The position numbers and the translations under genes are program-made. Below are positions 1-8,839 of a stretch of 64,000 nucleotides of DNA, piece by piece (position 1 is the first letter of the stretch; every line of letters begins with the position of its first letter). The DNA is taken from assembly GCF_020071995.1 (NCBI RefSeq), contig NZ_JABWTK010000001.1, positions 186,001 to 250,000 of the forward strand, in the 5' to 3' direction. This DNA comes from Planococcus chinensis (GTDB lineage Bacteria; Bacillota; Bacilli; Bacillales_A; Planococcaceae). Under the pieces are notes generated by a model. That model was not told where the DNA came from. It saw only the letters and a program-made list of their open reading frames with translations, and ran no database searches.

Positions 1-32
1 TCTCTTCTTTTTTTATGGATAAAAAAGCAAGC

Positions 33-60
33 TTGACAATCTTTTAGAGTTCTCTATACT
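33..60 (+). promoter_or_regulatory. SigA-type promoter for the first ABC operon
   Basis: TTGACA at 33-38 and TATACT at 55-60 are separated by 16 nt and lie about 40 nt upstream of the first start codon. The -35 box is a perfect match to consensus. The prediction rests on sequence only. Confidence 0.6.
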
Positions 61-98
61 TTATATAATGTAATCCGATAGGAAAGGTATGTTTTAAT

Positions 99-887
99 AT
101 GTTCATTGATATAAAACAAATTAATAAAGTTTATTTAGATCAAAATCAAAAGCCAAATACCATTCTGAAGGATATCGATTTATCCATTCAAAAAGGGGAA
201 TTCGTCTCCATTCTCGGACCTTCAGGCTGCGGCAAATCCACACTGCTTTCGATGATTGCCGGTTTGACCGGAGCAACTTCGGGAGAAATTATTGTCAACG
301 CCAAAAAAGTGGAAAAGCCGGGCAAGGACAGAGGGATGGTTTTCCAGGAAGCTGCGCTTTTTCCTTGGATGAATGTGACAGAAAACGTGATGTTTCCTTT
401 GCGGAAAGAAATGTCCAAAAAGGATGGCTTGGAGCGGGCCCGCCATTTCCTGGCGATGGTCCAGCTTAGCAATTACGCCAACCATTATCCGCATGAATTG
501 TCGGGTGGTATGCAGCAGCGCGTATCGATTGCCCGTTCTCTTGCGATGGATCCGGCTGTGTTATTGATGGATGAACCTTTTGGTGCGCTCGATGAGCAGA
601 CCAGAAGCCGCCTGCATGGCCAATTGGAGAAAATCTGGATCGATACGAAAAAGACAATTGTCTTTGTCACACATAGTATTTCTGAATCGATTAAACTGTC
701 TGACCGAATTATCGTCATGGGCACACGGCCTGGAACGGTTCTGGCTGACATCAAAGTGAATATTCCCCGCCCGCGCGAAGAGCATAAGCCGGAAATGGCC
801 GTTCTTGAAGGGGACATTATGGAAATGCTGAAGAAAGAAATTGATAAGGTTGTCAATGAGGAGCTTGCATATGAAGCCACTAGTTAA
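99..887 (+). CDS. ABC transporter ATP-binding protein, NitT/TauT type
   Basis: This is the cytoplasmic ATPase of an importer of the nitrate/sulfonate/taurine (SsuB/TauB/NrtD) type. A Walker A motif (GPSGCGKST, about residues 40-48), the LSGGMQQR signature near 137, Walker B (LLMDEP) and the H-loop VTH are all present, so it should be active. Its 262 residues are normal for the family. The ribosome site AGGAAAGG precedes the ATG. It overlaps the downstream permease gene by 17 nt, which suggests translational coupling, and the binding protein follows. The substrate cannot be read from the ATPase; a sulfonate, nitrate-like anion or pyrimidine precursor are all possible. Confidence 0.9.
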   Translation: MFIDIKQINKVYLDQNQKPNTILKDIDLSIQKGEFVSILGPSGCGKSTLLSMIAGLTGATSGEIIVNAKKVEKPGKDRGMVFQEAALFPWMNVTENVMFPLRKEMSKKDGLERARHFLAMVQLSNYANHYPHELSGGMQQRVSIARSLAMDPAVLLMDEPFGALDEQTRSRLHGQLEKIWIDTKKTIVFVTHSISESIKLSDRIIVMGTRPGTVLADIKVNIPRPREEHKPEMAVLEGDIMEMLKKEIDKVVNEELAYEATS

Positions 888-1626
888 ACGCCTGATTTTC
901 TTTGCAGCACTCATCGTTTTCTGGGAACTGGGGTCACGGTTTGAACTCTGGCATGAAACCATCTTGCCTTCACCACTTAGTGTTTACGAATCATTGGTTG
1001 CCGGCTTTTCCGATTTAACCTTGGTCTATGATTTGGCGGCGAGTTTCCGCCGGCTGCTCATTGGTCTTGTGGTATCCATCTTGATCGGTACGGGCGTCGG
1101 GATCTTGCTCGCCCGTTCTCAAACGGCCGATGATACACTCGGCACCATGGTGCTTGCTTTGCAAAGCGTACCGAGCATCGTTTGGCTGCCTCTGGCGATG
1201 ATGTGGTTCGGGCTTGGCGAAGGCGCGATCATATTCGTTGTCATCTTGGGCGGAACATTCGTCATGACATTGAATGTCCGGACAGGCATTAAAAACGTCA
1301 ATCCGCTCTATATCCGGGCAGCCCGGACGATGGGATCGAACGGCATTGATTTATTCATGAAAGTCATTATCCCGGCTTCTGTCCCTTATTTGGTAACCGG
1401 GGCGCGACTTGCCTGGGCATTTGCATGGCGGGCACTGATGGCCGGGGAATTGCTCAGTGCAGGTCCCGGGCTTGGGTACACGCTTCGGTATGCATCCGAT
1501 TTCGGCAATATGTCGCTCGTTATCGGCGTCATGATCATCATTGGGGTGGTCGGCGCAGTGGTCGATCAATTGATTTTCCAGCGCATTGAAAAAAACGTCC
1601 TCAGACGATGGGGATTGGAAGCATAA
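871..1626 (+). CDS. ABC transporter permease, NitT/TauT (BPD type 1) family
   Basis: This is the membrane subunit of the importer. About six hydrophobic segments are visible, and the cytoplasmic EAA loop that contacts the ATPase appears around AARTMGSNGIDLF. I chose the ATG at 871 because GAGGAGC precedes it at good spacing; a start at 841 would lie deep inside the ATPase gene. The resulting 251 residues fit SsuC/TauC-like proteins. The end of the ATPase gene overlaps its start. Confidence 0.88.
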   Translation: MKPLVKRLIFFAALIVFWELGSRFELWHETILPSPLSVYESLVAGFSDLTLVYDLAASFRRLLIGLVVSILIGTGVGILLARSQTADDTLGTMVLALQSVPSIVWLPLAMMWFGLGEGAIIFVVILGGTFVMTLNVRTGIKNVNPLYIRAARTMGSNGIDLFMKVIIPASVPYLVTGARLAWAFAWRALMAGELLSAGPGLGYTLRYASDFGNMSLVIGVMIIIGVVGAVVDQLIFQRIEKNVLRRWGLEA

Positions 1627-1663
1627 TTCATAGCAGAATAAAACCTTTAGGAGGAACTATAGA

Positions 1664-2653
1664 ATGAAAAAATTCATTGGATTTATGGCCATCATCGCCT
1701 TAGCTGGAATTCTTGCAGCTTGCGGTTCAGCGGAAACAGCAAAAGATGATGCTTCAACCGTGACAATCGGCTATTTCCCGAACCTTGACCACGTCCCATC
1801 GATGGTCGCGAAAGAAAAAGCCTTGTATGAGAAAAATCTGCCGGAAGGAACAAAAGTCGAGTATGTTACATTTGCGGATGGATCAGACTTCATGACGGCT
1901 TTGAAAACCGGAGACATTGATGGAGGTTTGGTAGGGCCGGGTCCGGCGATGAACAACTATACGAATGGCGCTGACGTGACCATGATTGCTGGCGGCGCTT
2001 CAGGCGGTACGGTAGTAATGGCGAGAAAAGGCAGCGGCATTGAATCGGTCGAAGATATGGCTGGAAAAACATTCATTACGCCTCGCGTAGGCTGCACGCA
2101 CGATGTTCAATTTGAAACTTTTATGAAAGAAGCGGGAATCACTTCCAACCGCATCGGCGGGAAAATGCTTCACCAAACCGGCAAACCGGCTCAATATGAA
2201 GCCATGTTTGCTACAGAAAAAGTGGATGTGGCTGTAGCTCCTGAACCATGGGCAACCGTTCTCGAACAGAATACTGGCGCTGAAGTGATCATTGAATCGG
2301 ATGAAATTTCGTTCGGGACAACATTGCCGGCCTCCGTATTGGTCACTACGGGACAATTGGTTGAAGAAAACCCGGAAATGGTCCAAGGCATTGTAGATGC
2401 GCATAAAGAAGCGACTGCCTTTATCGCTGAAAACCCGGAAGAAGCGAAGGAAATCACCATCACTGCGATTGATGATATCACTGGCCAGAAGCTGGACAAA
2501 TCAGTAATCGACGGCGCGTGGAAGAACATGATTTTCGACACTGCACTTGCTCCTGAAGAAATTCAGGCATTCGGCGACGCTTCATTCGATCTTAAATTCC
2601 TGAAAGAAAAACCTGATTTCGCATCCCTTGCGGATACCCAATTTTTAGACTAA
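1664..2653 (+). CDS. ABC transporter substrate-binding lipoprotein, NitT/TauT (SsuA/NrtA) family
   Basis: This is the extracellular solute receptor of the importer. A signal peptide ends in the lipobox LAAC near residues 17-20, so the protein should be lipid-anchored outside the membrane. The mature part has the start of a periplasmic-binding fold (VTIGYFPNLDHVPSMVA) and the GLVGPGPAMNNY and TPRVGCTHDVQ stretches typical of NMT1/SsuA-like receptors. AGGAGG precedes the ATG. It is the last gene of the three-gene operon and is followed by a strong terminator. The ligand is unknown. Confidence 0.88.
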   Translation: MKKFIGFMAIIALAGILAACGSAETAKDDASTVTIGYFPNLDHVPSMVAKEKALYEKNLPEGTKVEYVTFADGSDFMTALKTGDIDGGLVGPGPAMNNYTNGADVTMIAGGASGGTVVMARKGSGIESVEDMAGKTFITPRVGCTHDVQFETFMKEAGITSNRIGGKMLHQTGKPAQYEAMFATEKVDVAVAPEPWATVLEQNTGAEVIIESDEISFGTTLPASVLVTTGQLVEENPEMVQGIVDAHKEATAFIAENPEEAKEITITAIDDITGQKLDKSVIDGAWKNMIFDTALAPEEIQAFGDASFDLKFLKEKPDFASLADTQFLD

Positions 2654-2660
2654 TAAATAA

Positions 2661-2697
2661 AAAGGCCGGCAGATTTTGATATCTGCCGGCTTTTCTA
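2661..2697 (+). terminator. Rho-independent terminator of the ABC operon
   Basis: A 9-bp stem (GCCGGCAGA at 2665-2673 pairing with TCTGCCGGC at 2682-2690) is followed by TTTT. It lies between convergent operons and ends the ABC transcript; A-rich sequence on its left may let it act on the leftward transcript too. Confidence 0.85.
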
Positions 2698-2705
2698 TTT
2701 AGTCT

Positions 2706-3899
2706 TTAAACCCTCAAATTCTCCACAACCGACGCAATCCCCATGCCGCCGGCGATGCACAGCGTTACAACGCCGTATTTCTTGCCGGTGCGCTCGAGTT
2801 CATGCACGAGCTTGGTCAACAGGATGGCGCCTGTCGCACCGATCGGGTGGCCCATCGCAATGGCGCCGCCGTTCGGATTGACCCGGCTGCGGTCTGCACC
2901 AAGCTCGTTGATGCAGGCAACGGCCTGAGAAGCGAAGGCTTCGTTCAGTTCGATGATGTCGATGTCTTCAATTTTCAAGTCCGCTTGCTTCAACGCTTTG
3001 AACGTTGCGTGCACGGGACCCATTCCCATTAATTCCGGGGAGCAGCCGACTGCGGCCTGTGCAATGACGCGCGCTTTCGGCTGGAATCCTTGTTTCAATG
3101 CTTCATCTTCCGACATGACAAGTAATGCGGCTGCGCCGTCGTTGCGGCCGCTGGCATTTCCTGCGGTAACGGTGCCGCCTTCTTTGAATACCGGTTTTAA
3201 TGCCGCCAGTTTTTCGAGCGAAGTTTGGCGCGGATGCTCATCCGTTTTAAAAGCAATTGTCTCTTTGCGTGCTTTCACAGAATAAGGCGCAATCTGCGAA
3301 TCAAACAAGCCTTTTTCAATCGCATTCGCTGCCCGTTCCTGGCTCTCTAAAGCGAACTCATCCTGTTCTGCCCGCGAAATCTTGTATTTCTCTGCGACGT
3401 TTTCCGCCGTGATGCCCATATTCAGCTCGCCGTATGTTTCCACCGGCTGCGAACCGGGCTGGCTCGCTGTGTTCGGGTCTTTCAGCATGACGTCGCCTGA
3501 ACCCGTACCGAAGCGCACTTTATTGACGTAATAAGGCGCGGTGCTCATCGATTCGGCGCCGCCTGCGATGATGATATTACTCAAGCCCATGCCGATTTGC
3601 TGAACCGCGGAGTTGACTGCCTGGACGCCTGAACCGCATTGGCGGTGCAGCGTATAGCCCGGCACTTCGACCGGGAGGCCGGCGCGCAGCAAAGCAACGC
3701 GCGCCAAGTTTGAAACGTCTGCACTTTGCTTCGCCTGTCCCATAATCACTTCTTCTACTGAAGCGGGTTCGAGCCCTGTGCGGCGGAGCAATTCTTCGAT
3801 AACATGGGCGCCGATCCGATCGACGGTTTCATTGCCGATTGTGCCGCCCAGTTTTCCGATGGCGGTTCTGACAGAATCTACGATCACTGCATTCTTCAA
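2706..3899 (-). CDS. Thiolase, probable 3-oxoadipyl-CoA thiolase or acetyl-CoA acetyltransferase
   Basis: This thiolase should cleave 3-oxoadipyl-CoA to succinyl-CoA and acetyl-CoA, the last step of the beta-ketoadipate pathway, given its neighbours. The nucleophilic Cys88 lies in HRQCGSG, the GHPIGATGA motif carries the catalytic His, and the second Cys is in CIAGGMG near residue 381. Its 397 residues are standard. It is the last gene of the leftward catechol operon and overlaps the cycloisomerase gene by 4 nt. Sequence alone does not separate PcaF from biosynthetic AtoB-type enzymes; the assignment uses context. Confidence 0.85.
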   Translation of the reverse strand: MKNAVIVDSVRTAIGKLGGTIGNETVDRIGAHVIEELLRRTGLEPASVEEVIMGQAKQSADVSNLARVALLRAGLPVEVPGYTLHRQCGSGVQAVNSAVQQIGMGLSNIIIAGGAESMSTAPYYVNKVRFGTGSGDVMLKDPNTASQPGSQPVETYGELNMGITAENVAEKYKISRAEQDEFALESQERAANAIEKGLFDSQIAPYSVKARKETIAFKTDEHPRQTSLEKLAALKPVFKEGGTVTAGNASGRNDGAAALLVMSEDEALKQGFQPKARVIAQAAVGCSPELMGMGPVHATFKALKQADLKIEDIDIIELNEAFASQAVACINELGADRSRVNPNGGAIAMGHPIGATGAILLTKLVHELERTGKKYGVVTLCIAGGMGIASVVENLRV

Positions 3900-5035
3900 T
3901 TCATCATCTCCTGTTTTCCGGAAAATTCCCGTGCGTAATGCTTCACTTTTTCCTTGTCGATTTCCATGCCGAATCCTGGACCGTCCGGAACAACTACTTC
4001 AAAATTCTCGAACTTAATGTCATTGACCGTGACGTTGTCTTTAAACAATAGGGGACCGAAAATTTCGGTGCCGAATTTCAAGTCGGAAACGGTTGAGTAC
4101 AGCTGGGCGCAGGCCGCCGTGCCGAGGCTCGACTCGATCATCGTGCCGCCGTATAGGCCGAGGCCTGCCGCTTCGGCAATGCCGACCACTTTTTTCGTCT
4201 GCGTCATGCCGCCGTGCTTGCACGGTTTCAAGGCAATCGAATTGCCGGCTCGGGTTTTGGCAATCCGGAAAACGTCCTGGATGCTGGTCGCCGCTTCATC
4301 TGCCATGATCGGCACGCTGAATTTAGCGGTCAGCCGGGACATGCCTTCAAAATCCCAGGCCTGCAAGGGCTGCTCAACCATCGACACGCCGCCGTCCTGG
4401 AGTGCTGCGATGCAATAGTTTGACGTGTCTTCATCCCACGCCTGGTTGACGTCGACCGTCAGGCGCGCCGCGTCGCCGAGCGCTTCTTTGATGCGGCGGA
4501 CGTGCTCGACGTTCTTGAACGGATCGCCTTTGCCGATTTTCAGCTTGAAGATGTTATGGCGTCTTTTCTCCAGCATTTCCTGTGCTTCTTCAATGTCTTT
4601 TTCGGTATTGCCGCTGGCGAGCGTCCATGCAATCGGCAGGGATGTATGAATCTGGCCGCCGAACAACTCGAAAGCGGGGATGTTTTTCGCTTTCGCCGCC
4701 AAGTCGATAATGGCATTTTCCACAACGGTTTTGGCAAAATAATTGCCGCGGACAAGTTTCGCGACATCGTTCATGATCCGGTCAAAATGATTCGGATTCT
4801 GTCCGATAATCAGAGGGGTGATATAGGCATCGATATTCGCCTTGATGGCTTCCGGCGTCGATTCGCCGTAGGAAGCGCCGCCAATCGTCGCTACTTCCGA
4901 CCAGCCTTCGCGGCCTTCGTCGTCCTTCACGCAGCCGACCACAATCGTCTGCACGGTAATCGTGTGCATCGCCAGCTGATGGGGGCGGATGGTCGGCAAA
5001 TCCAATATATAAACTTCAAAAGAACGTATTTTCAT
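3896..5035 (-). CDS. catB: Muconate cycloisomerase (enolase superfamily)
   Basis: The predicted reaction is cyclisation of cis,cis-muconate to muconolactone. The 379-residue protein has the muconate-lactonizing enzyme layout: an N-terminal capping domain and a barrel with the KxK pair (FKLKIG, K164 and K166), metal ligands D195 (DVNQAWDE), E221 (EQPL) and D246 (ADEA), and the opposite base K270 (ALKPCKHGG). It sits between the CoA-transferase and thiolase genes, which supports a catechol-branch role. Dipeptide epimerases have the same fold, but the context and KPCKHGG favour CatB. Confidence 0.85.
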   Translation of the reverse strand: MKIRSFEVYILDLPTIRPHQLAMHTITVQTIVVGCVKDDEGREGWSEVATIGGASYGESTPEAIKANIDAYITPLIIGQNPNHFDRIMNDVAKLVRGNYFAKTVVENAIIDLAAKAKNIPAFELFGGQIHTSLPIAWTLASGNTEKDIEEAQEMLEKRRHNIFKLKIGKGDPFKNVEHVRRIKEALGDAARLTVDVNQAWDEDTSNYCIAALQDGGVSMVEQPLQAWDFEGMSRLTAKFSVPIMADEAATSIQDVFRIAKTRAGNSIALKPCKHGGMTQTKKVVGIAEAAGLGLYGGTMIESSLGTAACAQLYSTVSDLKFGTEIFGPLLFKDNVTVNDIKFENFEVVVPDGPGFGMEIDKEKVKHYAREFSGKQEMMN

Positions 5036-5059
5036 GCGAATAAACCCACTTTCTGCATT

Positions 5060-5701
5060 TTACTCCATAAATGCCGCTTCCGTTTTCTCACGGACTTCTT
5101 CAATCGTTGCACCCGGCATCAAATCAACCAGTTTTAATTGTCCATCCTCCACTTTGAATACGGCCAGTTCCGTGAAAATCATGTCCACTTGGCGTGTTGA
5201 CGTAATCGGGTACGTGCACTCTTGCAGCAGTTTGGAACTTCCGTCTTTGGACGTATGGCTCATTGTTACAAAGACTTTTTTTGCACCGACAAGCAGATCC
5301 ATCGCACCGCCGACGCCCATGATGTTCTTGCCGGGAACCGCCCAGTTGGCAATCACACCGGTTTCGTCGACTTGCAGTGCGCCGAGAATCGCAACATCGA
5401 CATGGCCGCCGCGAATCATCGCAAACGAATCCGAACTGTTGAAGAAGGACGAACCGATTGCTTCTCCGACCGGCAATTTTCCGGCATTAACCAAATTCGG
5501 ATCGATATCCGCTTCCTCGACATCGGTGACTCCAAGCAGACCGTTTTCCGTGTGGAGGTAGATATCCTCTGCGGTCATGTATTCAGCAACGAGTGTCGGG
5601 ATGCCGATGCCGAGATTAACCGTACAAGGGCCCTGGAGTTCAAGGGCTACACGTTTTGCAATCATGTGCTGGGTTTCCGCTTTGCTCATTTGGACCGTCA
5701 T
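5060..5701 (-). CDS. pcaJ: 3-oxoacid (probably 3-oxoadipate) CoA-transferase subunit B
   Basis: This subunit carries the catalytic glutamate that accepts CoA; the ENGLLGV segment near residues 53-59 matches the active-site region of family I CoA-transferases. Its 213 residues are standard for a B subunit. It overlaps subunit A by 4 nt and in this operon should move CoA from succinyl-CoA to 3-oxoadipate. ScoB, acting on acetoacetate, is the main alternative, as the two cannot be told apart by eye. Confidence 0.83.
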   Translation of the reverse strand: MTVQMSKAETQHMIAKRVALELQGPCTVNLGIGIPTLVAEYMTAEDIYLHTENGLLGVTDVEEADIDPNLVNAGKLPVGEAIGSSFFNSSDSFAMIRGGHVDVAILGALQVDETGVIANWAVPGKNIMGVGGAMDLLVGAKKVFVTMSHTSKDGSSKLLQECTYPITSTRQVDMIFTELAVFKVEDGQLKLVDLMPGATIEEVREKTEAAFME

Positions 5702-6384
5702 ACGCTCACCACTCCTTCTTTCGTCAGGACTTGCTGCGCTTTTACAATCACATCGACGTAGATGAACGGCGTCACAACGGCTTCCGGGTCCAGCTCGCCG
5801 GGTTCGACAATTTCGTCCACTTCGACAATGACCGTTTTGGCAGCGGTCGCCATCAAAGGATTGAAGTTCCGTGCCGTTTTGTAGTAAACGAGATTTCCTA
5901 ACGTGTCTGCTTTATGGGCGCGGATTAAGGCGACATCTGCACGGATCGCTTTTTCCAGAATGTATTTTACGCCATCGATTTCACGTTCTTCTTTTCCTTT
6001 GGCAAGGTCCGTGCCGACGCCGGTCGTTGTGTAATAGCCGCCGATTCCGGCACCGCCCGCCCGCATCGATTCGGCGAGCGTCCCTTGCGGCAGGAGTTCG
6101 AGTTCAATTTCACCCCTTTGGTATTTATCGCCGACATCGCGGTTGCTCGTGAAATAAGAGCCGATGCCTTTTTTGATTTTATTCTGATTCAGAAGAATGC
6201 CGAGTCCTTTGCCGGACTCTCCGAGGTTGTTGCTGACAATCGTCAAATCGCGGACGTCTTTCTCCGTTAAACCATCTATTAAGGTAAGAGGAGCGCCGAT
6301 CAAGCCGAAGCCGCCGACCAGAACCGTGTCTCCGGTTTTTACATGGGATAATGCTTGCTGTATGTCATGCTGTATTTTTGACAT
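5698..6384 (-). CDS. pcaI: 3-oxoacid (probably 3-oxoadipate) CoA-transferase subunit A
   Basis: The glycine-rich GGFGLIGAP segment near residues 24-32 and the GGYYTTTGVGT region are typical of CoA-transferase alpha subunits, which bind the CoA moiety. The 228 residues match the family. The gene lies directly upstream of subunit B with overlapping ends. With the cycloisomerase and thiolase it completes the route from 3-oxoadipate to succinyl-CoA and acetyl-CoA. Confidence 0.83.
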   Translation of the reverse strand: MSKIQHDIQQALSHVKTGDTVLVGGFGLIGAPLTLIDGLTEKDVRDLTIVSNNLGESGKGLGILLNQNKIKKGIGSYFTSNRDVGDKYQRGEIELELLPQGTLAESMRAGGAGIGGYYTTTGVGTDLAKGKEEREIDGVKYILEKAIRADVALIRAHKADTLGNLVYYKTARNFNPLMATAAKTVIVEVDEIVEPGELDPEAVVTPFIYVDVIVKAQQVLTKEGVVSV

Positions 6385-6404
6385 CGTGTTCCTCCATTCC
6401 GTGC

Positions 6405-7124
6405 TTATTCCACTGTTTTTAATGAGTCGCTTAGTTCAAACCAGGCAGGGATGCCGGCCGTCAGGATACAGATATAGCCAAGGTCGGCCAAGTCCGCTTC
6501 TGATGCACCGGCTGCGCGCGCTGTTTCCATCCAAGGTGCAGCTCCGCTGCCGTCGAGTTCCACGATAAAGTTGCCAGCCATATTCAAATACTTCAATTTT
6601 GAAGAAACTTTTCCGTCTGACAGAATCAAAGCCGATAGTTCTTCTTCGTTCCCGTGCTTAATTGCTGAAACCACTTGTTCAAGATAAGCCGTCTCCTCAT
6701 CTTTCAGCCAGCCGATCATCGTGCCGAGCAAATCATCGGCCGTTTCAGGAGCGGCTTCCGGAAGCACAACCGGTTTGCCGCTCAATTCGAGCGCGTAAGG
6801 CACTGCTTCGAATGCTTTTTTCAAGGCCGCATTGCCTTTGTACAAGTAAGCGGTCAGGAAAAACTCCAGCAGTTCAGAGGCGGAATAGCCGAAATCGACG
6901 GCGCCTTTCGTGTGGAACAGCATGCTGCGTGAATACAGGCGCGCTGCGTTCATGCTGGCAATCAATGCGTCTTTTTCTTTGCGGGACAGCGAGCCGTCCT
7001 GCATGATTTCTCCGCGGAGGCCGGTATATTTATCCAGGACTTCCGGGCTGTAATCGTGCATTTTCTGAACCCACCCGGGAACAACATCATAAACTTCTTT
7101 GAAATACTCCAACGCTTTGCTCAT
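6405..7124 (-). CDS. Carboxymuconolactone decarboxylase-like protein of unknown role
   Basis: I chose the ATG at 7124 because AGGAG lies 8 nt upstream; a GTG 9 nt earlier overlaps that site. The 239-residue product looks like two consecutive alpha-helical carboxymuconolactone decarboxylase (AhpD-like) repeats, with SRKEKDALIASMNAARLYSRSM in the first. The CxxC pair of AhpD peroxidases is absent, so a redox role is unlikely. The catechol branch has no carboxylated lactone to decarboxylate, and no muconolactone isomerase (CatC) is visible in this operon. It may do the missing isomerase step, but that is inference. Confidence 0.65.
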   Translation of the reverse strand: MSKALEYFKEVYDVVPGWVQKMHDYSPEVLDKYTGLRGEIMQDGSLSRKEKDALIASMNAARLYSRSMLFHTKGAVDFGYSASELLEFFLTAYLYKGNAALKKAFEAVPYALELSGKPVVLPEAAPETADDLLGTMIGWLKDEETAYLEQVVSAIKHGNEEELSALILSDGKVSSKLKYLNMAGNFIVELDGSGAAPWMETARAAGASEADLADLGYICILTAGIPAWFELSDSLKTVE

Positions 7125-7145
7125 ATAGTGCACTCCTAGAAAAAA

Positions 7146-8807
7146 TTATTTTAAATTTGCCGGATATTCGAACTGGTTGATGCCGAAAACAATCGGCAAT
7201 ATAAAGTAAACAAATGCCACGATCAAAACAAATGCAAGAACCGTCAGCCACGTGCCTTTTCTGACCATATCCATCATTGTAATTTTGCCTGTGGCAAAGA
7301 TGATGGCATTTGAAGGCGTTCCGATTGGCAGCATAAACGCAAAACCGGCACCCATGGCAACAGCGGTCATCAACGGCAGGGGATGGACGTCAATCGCCAT
7401 TGCCAATGCAGCTGTAATTGGAATAAGAATCGTTACAGTCGCCGTATTTGAAGTGACTTGCGTCATCGCAATCCCCAAAAGCACTGTGACAATCAGAACA
7501 AGGAAGTAAGAAGTGCCTTCCAGCAGCAGCAATTGATTGCCGATCCAGCCAGCCAGATCCGTTCCGTTAAATCCGGATGCCAGTGCCAGGCCGCCGCCGA
7601 CCAGAAGCAGAACCCCCCATGGCATGTGCTTCAAGGAATCAGCGGTCAGAATGCGCTCACCCGGTTTCCCCCTCGACGGAATCGCATGCAGCAGAACGGC
7701 TGCGACCATAGCGATCATCGTATCGCTCAATCCAGGGATGATATCCGACCAGATGAACGTTCTGGTTACCCACATAAAGGCGGTAATCGTAAAAATCGTC
7801 AGTACAATTTTTTCTTCATAAGACATTTTGCCGAGCTCTTTTTTGCGGTCGATGACAAATTGTTTGCCGTTCGTAATCTTTTTAACTTTCATTGGATAAG
7901 CAATTTTTGTGATGTAGAAAATGGCAAACAGCATCAAAAGGACGATTAATGGAAAGGCGAAAAGGAAAAAGTGGCCAAAGGATATATCAATGCCCAGCAA
8001 TTCGCCAGCTAAGCCAGCCAGCAAAAGATTGGTCGGGGTTCCGATCAAAGTGGCGCTGCCGCCGATCGTGCCGCCAAAACCGATGGCAAAAATGATCGAT
8101 TTGGTGAATTTCGTTTCTTCTTCTTTTGTATAGACATCGTCTTCTTTCATCAACGTCACGACTTTGGCAATAATCGCCAGGCCGATCGGAATCATCAGCA
8201 TGACGGTCGCCATATTGGAAACCCACATCGACAGGAAGCCGGTGGCCAGCATGAACCCGAGAACAAGGCCGGATGTGCTGGCGCCTACCGCACTGATGAT
8301 TGTGATGGCAATCCGTTCATGAAGATTCCAGCGTTCGAGCGCCAAAGCGAGCGCAAATCCCCCGATAAACAGGAAAATCAACGATGCGCCGTAGCTCGAA
8401 GCGGCAGTGTTGCCGTCGACAGCCCCCAATAATGGCAATAAAATTAGCGGCATCAGAGAAGTGATGCCGAGTGGGATCGCTTCTGTCACCCACCAAACCG
8501 CCATCCAGGCCGTAGTGGCGAGCACCGCGCTCCCTTCAAAGCTAAGGCCGGGCAGCGGCAGGGCGAAGAGGATCAGGAAAAACAGGATTGGCCCTAAGAT
8601 GAGCCCAACCAATTGCATCGTACTATACGAGTTATTGCGCTCCGTTTGCTCGTTTCCAGCGTCTGCCAACTTCTTCTTTCCCGGCAATTCAGCAGTTGCC
8701 GCCCCGGCATTGCCGTGTGCCCGGAGTTCTGCCATGGTCACCAGGTCTTTCGTTTCTTTGTGGGATTTCCACATACTTTGATTCAACTTTTTAAATGAAA
8801 AACTCAT
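7146..8807 (-). CDS. DASS-family divalent anion:sodium symporter
   Basis: This integral membrane protein of 553 residues has more than ten hydrophobic segments and the SNT motifs (TSNTATVTILIP) of the divalent anion:Na+ symporter (SLC13/CitT) family. The TPSNAIIFATG region and GTPTNLL motif support it. It has an extended hydrophilic N-terminus of about 60 residues. The ATG at 8807 follows GGGAGGA. Its place within the catechol operon suggests uptake of a di- or mono-carboxylate substrate such as muconate or an aromatic acid. A second family member starts at the right edge of the window. Confidence 0.85.
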   Translation of the reverse strand: MSFSFKKLNQSMWKSHKETKDLVTMAELRAHGNAGAATAELPGKKKLADAGNEQTERNNSYSTMQLVGLILGPILFFLILFALPLPGLSFEGSAVLATTAWMAVWWVTEAIPLGITSLMPLILLPLLGAVDGNTAASSYGASLIFLFIGGFALALALERWNLHERIAITIISAVGASTSGLVLGFMLATGFLSMWVSNMATVMLMIPIGLAIIAKVVTLMKEDDVYTKEEETKFTKSIIFAIGFGGTIGGSATLIGTPTNLLLAGLAGELLGIDISFGHFFLFAFPLIVLLMLFAIFYITKIAYPMKVKKITNGKQFVIDRKKELGKMSYEEKIVLTIFTITAFMWVTRTFIWSDIIPGLSDTMIAMVAAVLLHAIPSRGKPGERILTADSLKHMPWGVLLLVGGGLALASGFNGTDLAGWIGNQLLLLEGTSYFLVLIVTVLLGIAMTQVTSNTATVTILIPITAALAMAIDVHPLPLMTAVAMGAGFAFMLPIGTPSNAIIFATGKITMMDMVRKGTWLTVLAFVLIVAFVYFILPIVFGINQFEYPANLK

Positions 8808-8839
8808 TGATGTTCCTCCCATTCCCCATGGTTACTGAA

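Noticed and set aside
6405-7124. AhpD-like peroxidase or Sec (CxxU) AhpD-like protein
   Set aside because: The protein has no CxxC or UGA in the expected place, so the redox role is not supported.
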